Made by a program: the position numbers and the translations under genes
Notes under the pieces: model-generated
The model's database searches: none
Seen by the model: the letters and a program-made list of their open reading frames with translations, nothing else
What the model was told of the DNA's origin: nothing
Part shown: piece after piece, positions 52,301 to 64,000 of the stretch
How the letters are laid out: each line of letters starts with the position of its first letter
Position numbering within the stretch: position 1 is the first letter of the stretch
DNA from: Prorocentrum cordatum
Lineage: Eukaryota; Sar; Dinophyceae; Prorocentrales; Prorocentraceae
Assembly (NCBI GenBank): GCA_963575745.1
Contig: CAUYUJ010014339.1
Location: 252,143 to 316,142, forward strand
Direction of reading: 5' to 3'
DNA length: 64,000 bases

Positions 52301-52449
52301 TAGTGGTTGTAGCCAGGGCAATGGTGCCATACTGGTTTCCTGCATGAATAATTCGCTGAGCAATTAATGCTGCAGCTGCATTGTAGGATGCTACGGTACA
52401 CGATTACTATTGGAGGGCATGCTACAGCTGCGACGAAGCTGGCGCGCAC

Positions 52450-54600
52450 GACGCCTGGAGCAGGAGGTCTGGGCCAGGAAGGAGAACATAGCAAGGAACT
52501 TGATACAGAATTTCCAGGGGTAGAACAAAATCCCGTTTACTTCTTTACGGCGCCAGGAGGTCTGGGCCAGGAAGAAACAAGGAGTTATAAAGGAATGCGA
52601 TAAGGAACCTTCCAGGGTTAGAAAGGAATTTCGTGGAGGTCTGGGCCAGGAAAGAAAAATAAGAGTTAGAAAGGAATTCGATGAGGGATTTCCTGAATTA
52701 GAAGGGGATTTCCTTTTGTTCCGACGCCAGGAGGTCTGGGCCAGGGGAGAACCCCCCAACAAAAAGGAGTCATAAAGAATATGATGAGGAAATTCCAGAG
52801 ATCGAGCAGGATTTCGTTTTTTGTTTACGACGCCAGGTCTGGGTCAGGAAGACCAAAAAAAGATTCAGAAAGGCATTGGGTAAGGAATTTCCAGAGTTAG
52901 CAAGTTTCTTAATAAAAAAGCGGCGCCAGGAGGTGTGGGCCAAGAAAGAGGAATAGAGGTATAAAGGGATGTGATACGGAGTTGCCTAAGTTAGAAACGA
53001 ACTTGCTTGTTTTGCTTTTGTTGGCGACGCCAGGAAGTCTGGGCCAGGAAGGAAACAAGGAGTTAGAAAGAGATTGGGTAGGGAATTTCCAAGGAGTTAG
53101 AACGGATTTTTTTTATTTTTTTTTTGCGACGCCGGGGGGTCTTTGCCAGGAAGGAAAAGAAGGCGTTTGAACGGCATTTCATAAGGAATTCCCAGAATTA
53201 GAAAAACATGTCGTCTTGTTCTTTTGCATTACGACGCCAGGGGGTCTGGGCCAGGAAGAATAAAGGAGTTAGACAGGAAATTGACAAGGAATTGCCAAAC
53301 TTTGAAAGGCTGTTCGTTTTCTGGTTCGTTTGCACAGCGCCGGGAGGTCCCCAGAAAAGGAAAAAATGGATAGAAAGTAATTTGATGAGGAAACTCCTGG
53401 GATAGAAAGGAATTCCGCTTTTTGTTAACGTTGCCATGAGGTCTGGGCCAGGAAGGCTAAAAGGAGATAGAAAGGAAGTGGGCAGGGAATTTCCAGAGGT
53501 AGAAAAAGAATTTCTTCGGTGGTTTACGACGCCAAGTCTGGGCCAGGAAGGAAACAAAGGAATTAGAAAGGAACGTAATAAGGAATTTCGAAAGGCTATG
53601 ACAGGAATTTCGTTTCTTGTTCACGACGCGAGGAAGTCTGGGCCAGAATAATAAAACAAGTGAGGAATGTGTCAAGGCATTTCCAGAGTCAGAAAATAAT
53701 TTCGCTTTTTCAAGGTTTTGCACGGCGCTGGCAGGTCTGGGCCAGAAAGGTAAACAAGAATTAGAACATACTTTGATAAGAAATTCCCTGGCTCAGAAAA
53801 GCATTCAATGCTTTGTTCACGCCGCCGGGAGGTCTGGGCGAGGGATGGAAAAAAGAGTGAAGTATAAAAGGAATTTGACAAGTAACCCCACCCAAAAAAA
53901 AACGACGCGAGGAGGTCTGAGCCGGGAAGACAACGAAGAGTCAGAAGGGAATGTGATATGGAATTTCCAAGAGTTAGAAAGGACTTGTTTTTTTGTTTAC
54001 GGCGACGGGGAGCCTGTGCCAGGAAGGAAAAAAGAGTTAGAAAAGATTTCGACAAAGAAATCCCAAGGTTAGATCCGCTTTTTACAAAAAGAAGAAAACC
54101 TATTAGAAAGTAATGTGATAAAGAATTGCCAGACTTAGAAAATGTTTCGCCCTTTCTGTTTTTGTTCACGGCGCCAGGTGGTCTGTGTCTGGGAGAAGAA
54201 AAAAGAGCTACAAAGGAATGTGATAAGGAATTCCCAAATTTGGAAAGGTTGTTGCTATCTATTTTGGGGGAAAAGACTCACGACTTTGCATTTTAAAGCG
54301 ACGCCAGGGGATCTGGGCTAGGGACGGAAAAACAGAGCTAGATAAGAATTCGATGAGGAATTGCCAGAATTTGACAGGAATTTCGTCTTTTGCAGGTGGT
54401 CTGGGCCAGGAATGTTGACAAAAAACGGTTAAGGAGTTTGATGCGGAATTTCCAAATTAGAAAGGAATTTCGTTTTTTGGTTCGACGCCAGGAGGTCTGG
54501 GCCAGGGAAAAATTAGTCATAAAGGAAGTTGGTATGGAATGTCCAGAATTAGAAAGGAAGTTTGCATGTCAGAGAGAATTCTGAAGCTCTGAGACAATCG
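52450..54600. repeat. Tandem array, about 97-bp unit, about 21 copies
   Basis: Landmark GACGCCAGGAGGTCTGGGCC followed by AGGAA, AGTTAGAAAGGAAT and AATTTCCAGAGTTAGAAAGG. Landmarks at 52468, 52561, 52640, 52735, 52837, 52934, 53036 and onward. Units are diverged and contain T-runs. Confidence 0.93.
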
Positions 54601-55512
54601 AATATCAATGGCCCGGGAAGCGCCGGGGCCAGGAAGGGAAAAAGGATTTAGGAAGGAATGTGACGATGAATTTCCAGAGTTTGAAAGGAATTTCGAAAAC
54701 CAGAGAGAATGCTGAATCTCAGAGACAACTGGAATTGCGCGAGAAGCGCCAAGGCAAGGACGGGAACAAGGAGTCATAAAGAATATGATGCGGAATTCCC
54801 AAAGTTAAAAAGGAATTTTGAATGCCGGATAGAATTCTGAATCTCAGGGACAATCGAATCAGAACTACCGAGAAGCACCCGGGCCAAGAGGGGAAAAACG
54901 ATTTAGAAAAGAATGTAATGAGGAATTTCCAGAATTAAACAAAAAACCATCCCGGAGAGAAAACTGAATCTCAGAAGCAATCGAGTCAGAACTGCCCGAG
55001 AAGCGCCAGGGCCAGGAAGGGCAAATGGAATTAGGAAAGGAATTGGAGAAAATCTCCAGAGTTAGAAAGGACTTTTGAATGCCAGAGATGAGTTCTGAAT
55101 CTCCGACACACTCGAATCAGAATTGCCCGAGAGGCGCCAGGGCCAGGAAGTAAAAAAGGACTTATAAAGGGTTTAGGCAAGGAGTTCCCGGAGCTAGAAA
55201 GGAATTTTGGCAAGGAGTTCTACAGGAATCTGATGAGGAGTTTCCAGAGGTAGAATGGAATTTCGAATGCCAAAGGGGATGCAGAATCACAGAGACAATC
55301 GGACCATAACTGCCCGAAGGGCTCCAGGACCAGGAGAGGCCAAAGGACTCCGACAGGAGTGTGATAAGAAATTCCCAGAGTCGGACGGGACTTCCGAATG
55401 CCGGAGAGAATTCTGAATCTCAGAGAAAATCGAATCAGAATTGCCTGAGAGGCGCCAGTGCCTGGAAGGGAACATGGAGCCAGAAAAGAATCTGGCGTGG
55501 AATGTCGGGCCA
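54600..55512. repeat. Extended tandem array, about 130-bp unit, seven copies
   Basis: The same core continues but each unit gains about 33 bp containing GAATTCTGAATCTCAGAGAC and AATCGAATCAGAATTGCC. Landmarks GCGCCAGGGCC near 54610, 54735, 54865, 55002, 55134, 55317 and 55448. Confidence 0.92.
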
Positions 55513-56235
55513 CCAGTTGCTAGCCTGGTAGGCTAGGGCCGACATCGGAGCTAGACATCGGGGCCGCTGAGGGCCTCCTCCTGCGGCCCCCCCGCCGCTC
55601 AGCGACGTGGATTTCGCACGCTCGGGCGCCTGGGGAAGCCCAAGTAGAGGTCACTGGGCGGCGGAGTTCCTCCTGCGGCCTGAATCTTATGCATTACCGT
55701 TGCGGGAAGTGGGGGGCTCGGGGGGGGGCACCATGCGGTAGTCCTCGGGGCAGCGAGCGCAATGATACGAACAGGGTGCGAACAATAGGGATAAGAGCAG
55801 CAGCAAGAGTAATACGAATAACCACAGTGATGATGATATAGCAATGCCGCTACTCATGATAAAAAGATAACAGCTACGATGGGAAATTGTCCCAGTGGAT
55901 AATAGGCCCGGCCACGCCGCCCCCCCCCCACCTCCGACTAAAGTGTCTTGGCCGAAGACAATCAGCACCGGGAGTGGCGGGACGGTTGGGTTTAGCCCAC
56001 AGGGGCCTGGGTCGAAAAGCCGTGGGATCGACACAAGAGAACATGGTCTTGCGCGCGATAACATAGCGACCTGACGCGGTGGCTTGCGCGGGCCGCCAGC
56101 GTGGCACGCTGCATTAGAAGCAACGGTGCTCACGCGGGACCTTTCGCAGAAATCTTACTCGCGAGTGTCCGCACAGTCAGACCACGGTCCCTGCGTCACC
56201 CAAGTGGGGAAAACGTGGGCCAGGAGCACTCCTCG
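55513..56235. other. Unassigned region
   Basis: No supported gene or repeat. Confidence 0.4.
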
Positions 56236-56484
56236 TGACCCAAAAGGGGGTCCAGCTAGAAAGGGATGGTGCAATAGATTCGGGGCACTGGCACTGCAGA
56301 TGCATTGCGCCAGAGAACTGTATTGAACTCTGTGCTCTGAAAATTACTGCACTGCAAACGAACATCCAGCAGTACACTTGCGCCCCGGAATGTACTGTAC
56401 ACCCCGGATCGACTGCAACCCCACACAATCTTTGTACCAAATCTATTGCACCCCCCCCGCGTCGCTGGACCCACGTTGGGCCAA
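56236..56484. mobile_element. Short TIR element family M5, copy 2
   Basis: TGACCCAAAAGGGGGTCCAG and, reversed, TGGCCCAACGTGGGTCCAGC. The interior shares GCACTG, TGCATTGCGCCAGAGAA and CGACTGCAACCCCACA with 16608-16843. Confidence 0.8.
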
Positions 56485-56705
56485 CCAAAAACACCCTTCT
56501 GCCACGAAGGAACCGTGGCCTGGCGGAAACGAAAGAGCCCTAAGGTCCCTCCGCATGGGGCCAGTCCATCACCCTGAGCCGTGGTCTGACAGCCCTCCGG
56601 CCCTCCGGGAGGACCCAGGAGCCTGCAAACGTGAAGTCGAAACGGCGAAACGCCCCCATGTCCATTCTATGCCAGGAGCCCTTTCCTTCATGCGGAACCT
56701 CTGCG

Positions 56706-56951
56706 CAGGCCTCCCACATGGGATCGGAGCACATGGGGTCGGAGGATGGCGCCGCATCGCCGATGCACCGGCGATGCGGCTCGATGTGGAGGCTGATGTT
56801 CTCCACGCCGATGGCGCCAATGCATCGCCGACGTCGCCGATGCATCGACGGTGCATCACCGAGGCATCTCGGATATACATCGCCGATGTATCGGTGATGC
56901 GGCGCGATCCTCCGACCATATCTACTCGGACCCCATGCAGGAGGCCTCTAA
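56706..56951. mobile_element. TIR element family M9, copy 2
   Basis: AGGCCTCCCACATGGGATCG on the left and, reversed, AGAGGCCTCCTGCATGGGGT on the right; CATCGCCGATGCA-rich interior. Confidence 0.78.
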
Positions 56952-57168
56952 AACCGCGCCGTTGCCCCCCCCCCCCCCCCGCGAAGTCCACCATCTCGTC
57001 GAAATCGTTCGGGGCGACTGGCCATGCCGCCGGCAGGGCCCGAGCGCCCGCGCCGTCCAGCCGCAGCGCCGCGTGCCACCGCGCCTCCGACCAGAAACGG
57101 CCGCTCATCTGTCCGGCGCAGCAACGCTCGAAGCTGGGCCAGCCAGAGTCCTCTCGCAGGCCTAGAGG

Positions 57169-57345
57169 TTGACACCAACACCAAGATCGGCGGTGTGCCT
57201 CCACCGAGGGAAGAGGATCCCGATCTCGGTGATGGTGGTAATATTCTGGCTTCCAAGGTGACCGAACTATTGCCACCAACACCGAAATCCAGGATCCTCT
57301 TTCCCCTGTGGAGGCAAACCCCTGTGTTGGTGTTGGTGCCCATTT
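57169..57345. repeat. Nested inverted repeat, 177 bp
   Basis: CACCAACACCAAGATCGGCG through GAGGGAAGAGGATCC pairs with GGATCCTCTTTCCCC through TGTGTTGGTGTTGG. An inner pair (TCGGTGATGGTGGTAATA / TATTGCCACCAACACCGA) continues the symmetry, so nearly the whole segment folds. Confidence 0.85.
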
Positions 57346-58614
57346 CCAGGCCTCCAATCCTCGTGCCCAGCGAGTCGGGAGCCCCCGCGCTCGCGCGGGT
57401 GCTGCGTGAGCAAGAGCACGGTCGTTCCTGCTGCTGGGGCTGCTGCTCCTCCTCCCGCTGCGTGCGGTGACGGCCCCTCGCCACCTCGACCGCCTCGCCC
57501 CCCTCGACGTCGCAGTCCACCTGCTCAACCCGCCTACAAACCCATCGTTATCGCCCTCCCCCTCCAGAACCCACCTCCTCCTCCTCCTCCTCCTCCTCCT
57601 CGTCATCATCATCATCCTCCTCATTCCTCCATGTTGTTCATTATCCTTCCTCCCTTGCTCACCCCTCCTTCCGCCTCCCTCATCAGACCCCTCCTTCTGA
57701 TGACAGACGACGCAACACACTAAGTCCATCGACATCCTCCTATTTCGATCATGGGGGAGGGCGCAACCTTTTGCAACCCCGCGCAAAAATCTGATCACAA
57801 ATCCTTCCGTGGTCCGCCACGACCTCCACCAAATCACATATGCAACGGTCCCGGCCGCCACGCGGGTCCTGGGCACAGAATCGACCTGGCCAGCATCGGC
57901 AGGACTAGGTAACTAGCCAGTGTATCTCGAACTGGCTCGGACCTTCGGGACCGCCGTCCTCCAAAGAGGAAGGCATACCAAAAATCACCGTCCCCCGAGA
58001 CGGCTCCGTCCGTCGTGGGTGAGCAAGCCGAAAGACAATCGCCTCCCCCATCGTTCTCCTCCTGGTGGGAAACGAAGAGAAACGAAGGGACGCCCTGTAT
58101 GTCGGAGGAGAACGAGCAAGATGGATGGGGGCTGGAGGAGGTTTTGATGAAACCGCAAGTCCATCGTCTCCCTCCTCGTCATCTTTGTCGACCCCTGGAA
58201 GACGGGGAGGAAGATGGTGAAAGGGACGACCCACGGGTCGGAGGCGAAGGATGAGGAGGTTGGAAGAGGAACCACACGGCGAGGCCCTAGGCGAGGGGAA
58301 AGGAAAAAAGGTTGGCATAGGTTGGAGAAGGACATCCCACTTCCGAATGGCACCTTTCCCCGCGACTGCTGTTTCATGTCGGGTCGGGTTTTCACGGCCC
58401 GGGAGCCCTGCGAAGTCCCATCTGGACCGAAAGCTGCAAAACAACATCCGCACTGCTTTCCTCAAAACGCTGAATATAAAAAATACATGCTTTGACTCCC
58501 CACTCCGCTGGGGCGGGCATGGCCTCCGCCTCTAACGTGGTGGGCACGGGCGGAGTAGCAATCGCTATAGCGCCTGGAATGCTAGAAGCATCTGCAGCAG
58601 TAGAAGCAAAAAGA
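57346..58614. other. Unassigned region
   Basis: A TCC/ATC-rich patch lies at 57570-57660. A 186-codon minus-strand frame (57905-58465) was considered and not accepted. No repeat family was recognised. Confidence 0.4.
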
Positions 58615-59640
<1,026 letters not shown>

Positions 59641-59689
59641 AGTAGTAGTTTGAGGGAATTTCTGTGGAACTCACGTCATCCTCACCCCC

Positions 59690-60137
59690 GGCGCGAAGAG
59701 CACGAGCCCAGAGCGGCCTCCGGCACCGTTTCCGGACGGATCCGCTGGATCCGCTGGATCCGCTGGATCCGCTGGATCCGGTGACGAATCCCAAACCGGC
59801 GCCCTCGCCTGAGACATCCTCACAAAACGGGCCCCGGGGGGGATGCCCAGAGGAGCCCAGAGCGGCCTCCGGCACCGTTTCCGGACGGATCCGCTGGATC
59901 CGCTGGATCCGGTGACGAATCCCAAACCGGCGCCCTCGCCTGAGAATCCTCACAAAACGGGCCCCGGGGGGGATGCCCAGAGGAGCCCAGAGCGGCCTCC
60001 GGCACCGTTTCCGGACGATCCGCTGGATCCGCTGGATCCGCTGGATCCGGTGACGAATCCCAAACCGGCGCCCTCGCTTGAGACATCCTCACAAAACCGG
60101 CCCCGGGGGAGGTGCCCAGAGGAGCCCAGAGCGGCCT
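59690..60137. repeat. Nested VNTR: 130-150-bp units with variable GGATCCGCT subrepeats
   Basis: Units start at AGCGGCCTCCGGCACCGT (59712, 59861, 59991, 60131). The number of GGATCCGCT subrepeats is four, two and three in successive units, which accounts for the unit lengths of 149, 130 and 140 bp. The array runs into a gap. Confidence 0.95.
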
Positions 60138-60237
60138 NNNNNNNNNNNNNNNNNNNNNNNNNNNNNNNNNNNNNNNNNNNNNNNNNNNNNNNNNNNNNNN
60201 NNNNNNNNNNNNNNNNNNNNNNNNNNNNNNNNNNNNN
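60138..60237. other. Assembly gap (100 N)
   Basis: Exactly 100 N at the end of the VNTR; the array is probably longer in the genome. Confidence 1.
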
Positions 60238-60320
60238 GGAGGAGGAGGAGGCGGAGGCGGAGGAGGAGGAGGAGGGGGAGGAGGAGGAAGGGGATGATGA
60301 TGATGAGGAGGAGGAGGAGG
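60238..60320. repeat. (GGA)n microsatellite after gap
   Basis: GGA array continuing into GAT units. Confidence 0.93.
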
Positions 60321-60489
60321 CTCCGTCCTTGATGGGCAAACCACAGATCCATCGTCTCCCGCCTCGCGTACTCGAAGGCCGCCTGCTCGCTCGGCGTGCG
60401 GCCCGGCGCGGGCAGGAGGCGCCTGCATCCGTGCGCGGGGGCGCGGCTCCCACCCGACATTCCGCAGGAGAGCTCAGCATCGAATCGAT

Positions 60490-60949
60490 AGTCGTCATCA
60501 TCAGCATCAGCATCAGCATCAGCGTCAACATCAGCATCACCATCAACATCATCATCATGATCAGCATCATCATCATCGTCGTCATCATCATCACCATCAT
60601 CATCCGCAGCAGCAGCACCACCACCATCATCAGCATCATCAGCATCCGCATCATCATTAGCAGCAGCAGAAGCATCATCATCACCAACATCAGCATCATC
60701 ATCAGCATCATACTCATCATTACCATAGACAGCAACATCATCATCACCATCACCATGACCATCATAATCATCATCATCAGCAGCATCAGCATCGTCATCA
60801 CCATCACCATGTTCATTATCATCACCATCACCATCGCCATCAGCATCAACACCATCACCATCACCATCACCATTAGCATCAGCATCATCATCATCATCAC
60901 CATCATCAGCATCAGCATCAGCATCAGCATCAGCATCAGCATCATCATC

Positions 60950-60995
<46 letters not shown>

Positions 60996-61050
60996 GCATC
61001 AGCATCAGCATCAGCATCATCATCATCAGCATCAACATCATCATCCCCAG
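60490..61050. repeat. (ATC)n / (CATCAG)n array
   Basis: 560 bp of CATCAT, CAGCAT and CACCAT units. The His/Ile-, Met- and Asp-rich frames here are artefacts. Confidence 0.96.
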
Positions 61051-61074
61051 GGAGGGGCAATGTTAGCAGGAGAT

Positions 61075-61330
61075 CCCATAATCGAATCGACAAGTCGAAG
61101 CGGCGATCAAAACGAATCGGATCGGCGGAAATCGGCGCCCGAGTCGGGAGGAGTCGACTCGGGGGAAATCGGCAGGCTCGTATGCCTCCGATGCGGAGCC
61201 CAAATCGGAATCCCATCGGAATCGAGAACCAAAACCGATAATCGAGATCGGAGCCAAAACCGGAGCCACAGTCGCATCGAATCGGGCTCGGAAGCCGTCC
61301 AAGGCGCATCGAATCGAATCCGAGGCATGG
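61075..61330. repeat. CGAATCGGAATCGG dispersed repeat, copy 4
   Basis: AATCGAATCGACAAGTCG, GAATCGGATCGGCGGAAATC and onward, as in 47875. Confidence 0.88.
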
Positions 61331-61685
61331 AAACCAGCCCTGCGACGACTGGGAGGGCGCCGGCTCGGGGGGGGGCATCCTTGGCCTGGCGGCGAATCGG
61401 CGATACACCTCGCCGGGGCAGACCGGCGCGGCAGGCCCTGGGCAGCGGAGCCGCTCGCTCCTGGACAGGACGGGGGCCATCGGGGCCCCGCGACGGGGGA
61501 GAGCGGGCGATCGGGCGTCGACGCTTCCCCCCCGAGCCTCTCCCCCTCTGACGTTGCGCCTGACCCAAGAGGGCGTCAGGGCCGTGCACGGCGAGGACGG
61601 CGAATCCGCACGCTCCTGGACAGGACAGGACAGGACACGACGCCCAAGCCCAATCGACGCATCCCCCCTGAGTCTCTCCCCCCAG
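61331..61685. other. Unassigned GC-rich region
   Basis: No supported gene. Confidence 0.4.
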
Positions 61686-61896
61686 CTAGAGGCCTCCTAG
61701 ATGGGGTCCGAGCAGATGGGATCCGAGGATCACGCCGCATCGCCGATGCATCGGCCATGCTTTGGCGACGTCGGCGATACATCCACGACGTCGGCGTGGA
61801 GAAAATTGGGCCCCACTTCGAGCCGCATCGCCGAAGCATCACAGATGCCGCGCGTTCCTCCGACCCATCTACTCCGACCCCATCTAGGAGGCTTAG
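61686..61896. mobile_element. TIR element family M9, copy 3
   Basis: CTAGAGGCCTCCTAGATGGG on the left and, reversed, CTAAGCCTCCTAGATGGGGT on the right; terminal repeat about 26 bp. Interior CATCGCCGATGCATCG and GACGTCGGCGTGGAGAAAAT. Confidence 0.87.
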
Positions 61897-62305
61897 ACTA
61901 ACGTTTCCCCTGATCCAAGAGAGCGTCAAGGTCGTGCACGGAGTCCCAACGTCTTGACGAGGTGAAGGCGGCCTTTTGATGGCAAGTTCTTGCTTGTGGG
62001 GCCATGGCCAAGCCCTGGGACTGCCAAAACGAACGACTCAGAATGGAGTACCGGCCCTCGGGCAAAGGGGTCGGGACATCCAGGGGCTCCGCCTTGCACA
62101 GATCAATACATAGGATCTCTGAAGGAAACACATAATTGTACATCGTCTCCACCTCGTCCGCTTGGGGGGGGGGAAGGGGAGGGGAGGAGAGGGGAGGTGG
62201 CTGGAAGATCGGATCTAGCTGGAATCTAAGTGGCCGGTTACCCTGGATGTAAGAGCACCTTCGACCGGGTGTGACTTCTGCCAGGTGTGAGGAGGGAGGG
62301 GCGGG
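61897..62305. other. Unassigned region
   Basis: GCCCTGGGACTGCCAAAACGA then GTACCGGCCCTCGGG (62011-62065) is the dispersed motif noted at 925. Confidence 0.45.
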
Positions 62306-62307
62306 GG

Positions 62308-62368
62308 CGATGAATAAGAAGAAGAAGAAGAAGAAGAAGAAGAAAAAGAAGAAGAAGAAGAAGATGAA
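62308..62368. repeat. (GAA)n microsatellite
   Basis: AAG array of 60 bp. Confidence 0.95.
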
Positions 62369-62585
62369 GAGGAGGGAGGCGGAACGAGCTCGGGGCGAGG
62401 AGGGAGGGGGGGTGAGGGAAGAGGAAGCACCCCCTCTCGCCCCCATTCCTCCCTCCGCCTGCTCGTCGCCCGCTCCCCGCCCCCCCCCTCTCCTCAGACC
62501 TCGCTCATCGCCGGCTCCTCCCGATCTGGGGGCGCACCTCGCTCGACGAAGCCGACGTGTGCTGCAGAGGGTGTGGGTCCTCTAG

Positions 62586-62774
62586 TGACGAACCAACAAC
62601 ACACACCCATGCCCATAGGGGGGTCGGGGAGGGCTATGGGTGCGTGTTGTCGGATGGGGGTCCCCGCTCGGACGGGAGCGTTCCCCAGGGTTCGACAACC
62701 CGCACCCATACCCATAGCCAGTCCTCCTCCCAACGACCTCCCTATGGGTATGGGAATGTGTGTGTTGTTCGTTC
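62586..62774. mobile_element. Double-hairpin foldback element family M8, copy 2, with 9-bp TSD
   Basis: TGACGAACCAACAAC on the left and GTTGTTCGTTC on the right, with four alternating CACCCATACCCATAG-like motifs inside. GTCCTCTAG flanks both sides (62577-62585 and 62775-62783). Confidence 0.92.
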
Positions 62775-62783
62775 GTCCTCTAG

Positions 62784-63040
62784 GGCTCTGGGGAGGCGTG
62801 GCGCCCAGCCACGCGCACGAATGCGGCCCCCGGGTCCGCGAGGACAGCCTGGTGGTATCGCACGCGCGAACGCACACGAGTGCCCTCGGGATCCACAACA
62901 AGTCATGCACGCGCGCGCGCTTTTCTTCGCTCCTGGGTGGGGATGCCCAAACAGCCCACTAAGGTATCATGCCCCAAAGAAGAATCGGCTCGGGGTTGGG
63001 AAGAGAGAAGCGAGGGTGCGACTGAGGGATGGAAGTAACA
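62784..63040. other. Unassigned region
   Basis: No supported gene or repeat. Confidence 0.4.
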
Positions 63041-63044
63041 TCAC

Positions 63045-63215
63045 CCAACATCGAATCGGAAAACCACGCATCGGATTTGAAGAACTCGGTGAGCAGATCG
63101 GAAAACATCAAGATCGGAACATCGAAATCGACCCGCGCTGGGCTAGCCGCTCTCCGGAAGCGCATCGGACCGAAATCGAGATCGTCGATATCAAATCGAT
63201 GCGACTCGACAGGGC
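63045..63215. repeat. CGAATCGGAAA dispersed repeat, diverged copy
   Basis: ACATCGAATCGGAAAACC, then AGATCGGAACATCGAAATCG; related to the CGAATCGG family. Confidence 0.6.
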
Positions 63216-63264
63216 CGAAATGCCTGCGGGCGGGCTGGGGGAGGCCAGAGGCGGAGAAACCAGA

Positions 63265-63340
63265 GGGAGGAGGAGGAGGAGGAGGAGGAGGAGGAGGAGG
63301 AGGAGGAGGAGGAGGAGGAGGGAGGAGGAGGAGGAGGAGC
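63265..63340. repeat. (GGA)n microsatellite
   Basis: GGA array directly abutting the coding region at 63352. Confidence 0.95.
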
Positions 63341-63351
63341 TAATCTCCAGC

Positions 63352-64000
63352 ATGGAAGTGGATGTTCAGGCCGCTACTGGAGTGCACCGTCCGGTCTATT
63401 TGCACTTGAAAGCTGTGGTCAAAGACATCCAGGTGCAGATCCCAGTAGCTTTCCAGAAGCTTACTTCGGTTCCTGCCAGGGGCCCCCCAGTCCAGCCTCC
63501 CAGCTATGAAGTGCTCATGACAGAGCTCTCCGACCTCATAGCTAGGCACACCGATGATGCCAATCAAATTTGGTCTCTGGCAGGATACGATGAAAGGCGC
63601 GCTGAATGCCGTGACATCCTAGACAGGTGCTATACGGATTGGGTGCAAAAGGTGCGCACTGAGATTTTGGATGCCACGCAGTCTGAGGCTTCTGGACCCC
63701 ATCCTGGACTTGGAATGCCGGTCAAAACAATTTCGTTGCATCAAGTTCTCAGGACCAAAAGCTACCGTAAAGCACAACCCCATCGTGCAGTAGTATGGGC
63801 CAGACAACGTCTTCAGGAGCTCAGAGCATTGTTTGACAAGCAGCCCTTCTGCAGGACCTCTTACCTCCTCCACTTGCTTCGCAAGACGATAGGTCTATCT
63901 CGTAATGTAGGTGGACCTTTTGCTAAATATTGGAAGGATGCTCATGTTTTCTGGAACAGTCTGATGTCCAGAACCGCTGCTCAGTGTCTTCTCTTCTTAG
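63352..64000 (+). CDS. Probable LINE-like retroelement ORF fragment, 3' open
   Basis: An uninterrupted frame of 216 codons from ATG 63352 to the window end. The first residues include GVHRPVYLHL, which recalls the His-containing C-terminal end of endonuclease/exonuclease/phosphatase domains. The following 200 residues are rich in Trp, Arg and Leu (YDERRAECRDILDRCYTDWV, RTKSYRKAQPHRAVVWARQR, FAKYWKDAHVFWN), like the linker before a reverse transcriptase domain. Third positions are mixed rather than GC-rich, unlike the genes at 15841 and 46230, which fits a mobile or foreign origin. The frame stays open upstream into the GGA array, so the endonuclease part is probably truncated there. The retroelement assignment is an inference; no RT motif lies within the window. 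Confidence 0.6.
   Translation, partial: MEVDVQAATGVHRPVYLHLKAVVKDIQVQIPVAFQKLTSVPARGPPVQPPSYEVLMTELSDLIARHTDDANQIWSLAGYDERRAECRDILDRCYTDWVQKVRTEILDATQSEASGPHPGLGMPVKTISLHQVLRTKSYRKAQPHRAVVWARQRLQELRALFDKQPFCRTSYLLHLLRKTIGLSRNVGGPFAKYWKDAHVFWNSLMSRTAAQCLLFL

Noticed and set aside
57905-58465. 186-codon minus-strand frame without ATG
   Set aside because: Composition is Pro/Arg/Ser-rich as expected for GC-rich non-coding DNA, the plus strand is equally open, and no domain or splice context supports it.
60490-61050. Asp-, His- and Met-rich open frames
   Set aside because: Products of an ATC array; no protein-like flanks.
61250-61262. Second spliced-leader-like GAGCCAAAA match
   Set aside because: It lies in the CGAATCGG repeat, without the rest of the leader; it shows that the 9-mer alone can occur by chance.

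Overview
The window looks like nuclear DNA of a eukaryote with a large, GC-rich, gene-poor genome, most likely a dinoflagellate. This is inferred from the general character: huge trinucleotide arrays, many short inverted-repeat elements, one intronless gene with a signal-peptide-like presequence, GC-rich codons in the credible genes, and two 100-N assembly gaps. No species marker is present, and the assignment is an inference. Nothing looks bacterial: there are no operons, tRNA or rRNA genes, or CRISPR arrays.

Coding content is very small. The best-supported genes are (1) an intronless 132-residue protein with an N-terminal signal-like segment at 46230-46628 (minus); (2) a tandem zinc-ribbon protein at 15841-16338 (minus), incomplete or decayed at its 5' end; and (3) the start of a longer reading frame at 63352-64000 (plus) that runs off the window and resembles the segment between the endonuclease and reverse transcriptase domains of a LINE-like element. 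An unrecognised 187-codon frame at 27264-27827 (minus) and four possible orphan exons are weaker. Most other long open frames are artefacts of microsatellites.

The rest is repeats. Trinucleotide arrays include AGT (5.2-7.0, 50.7-52.3, 58.6-59.6 kb), GGA/TCC (many), GTT/AAC (2.3, 29.4 kb), GAC (35.1 kb) and ATC (40.1, 45.4, 60.5 kb). Longer tandem arrays have periods of 73-74 bp (7.3 and 19.0 kb), 83 bp (11.7 kb), 65 bp (31.2 kb), about 97 then about 130 bp (52.5-55.5 kb), and a nested VNTR at 59.7 kb. Hexamer and 10-mer arrays fill 19.27-20.56 kb.

The main discovery is a dense set of short non-autonomous elements, about ten families, most present in two to four copies inside this one window. 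For several the ends can be fixed from target-site duplications: 8 bp (10709-10958, 18071-18321), 5 bp (13688-13858, 17658-17827; 20680-20844, 33338-33502; 24273-24450), 9 bp (62586-62774), TA-flanked families of 160, 168 and about 143-199 bp, and one insertion into another repeat whose uninterrupted copies are also in the window (14369-14568). No transposase is visible. One 130-bp element sits 20 bp past the stop codon of the 132-residue gene, and part of its sequence recurs inside a candidate exon at 42.8 kb.
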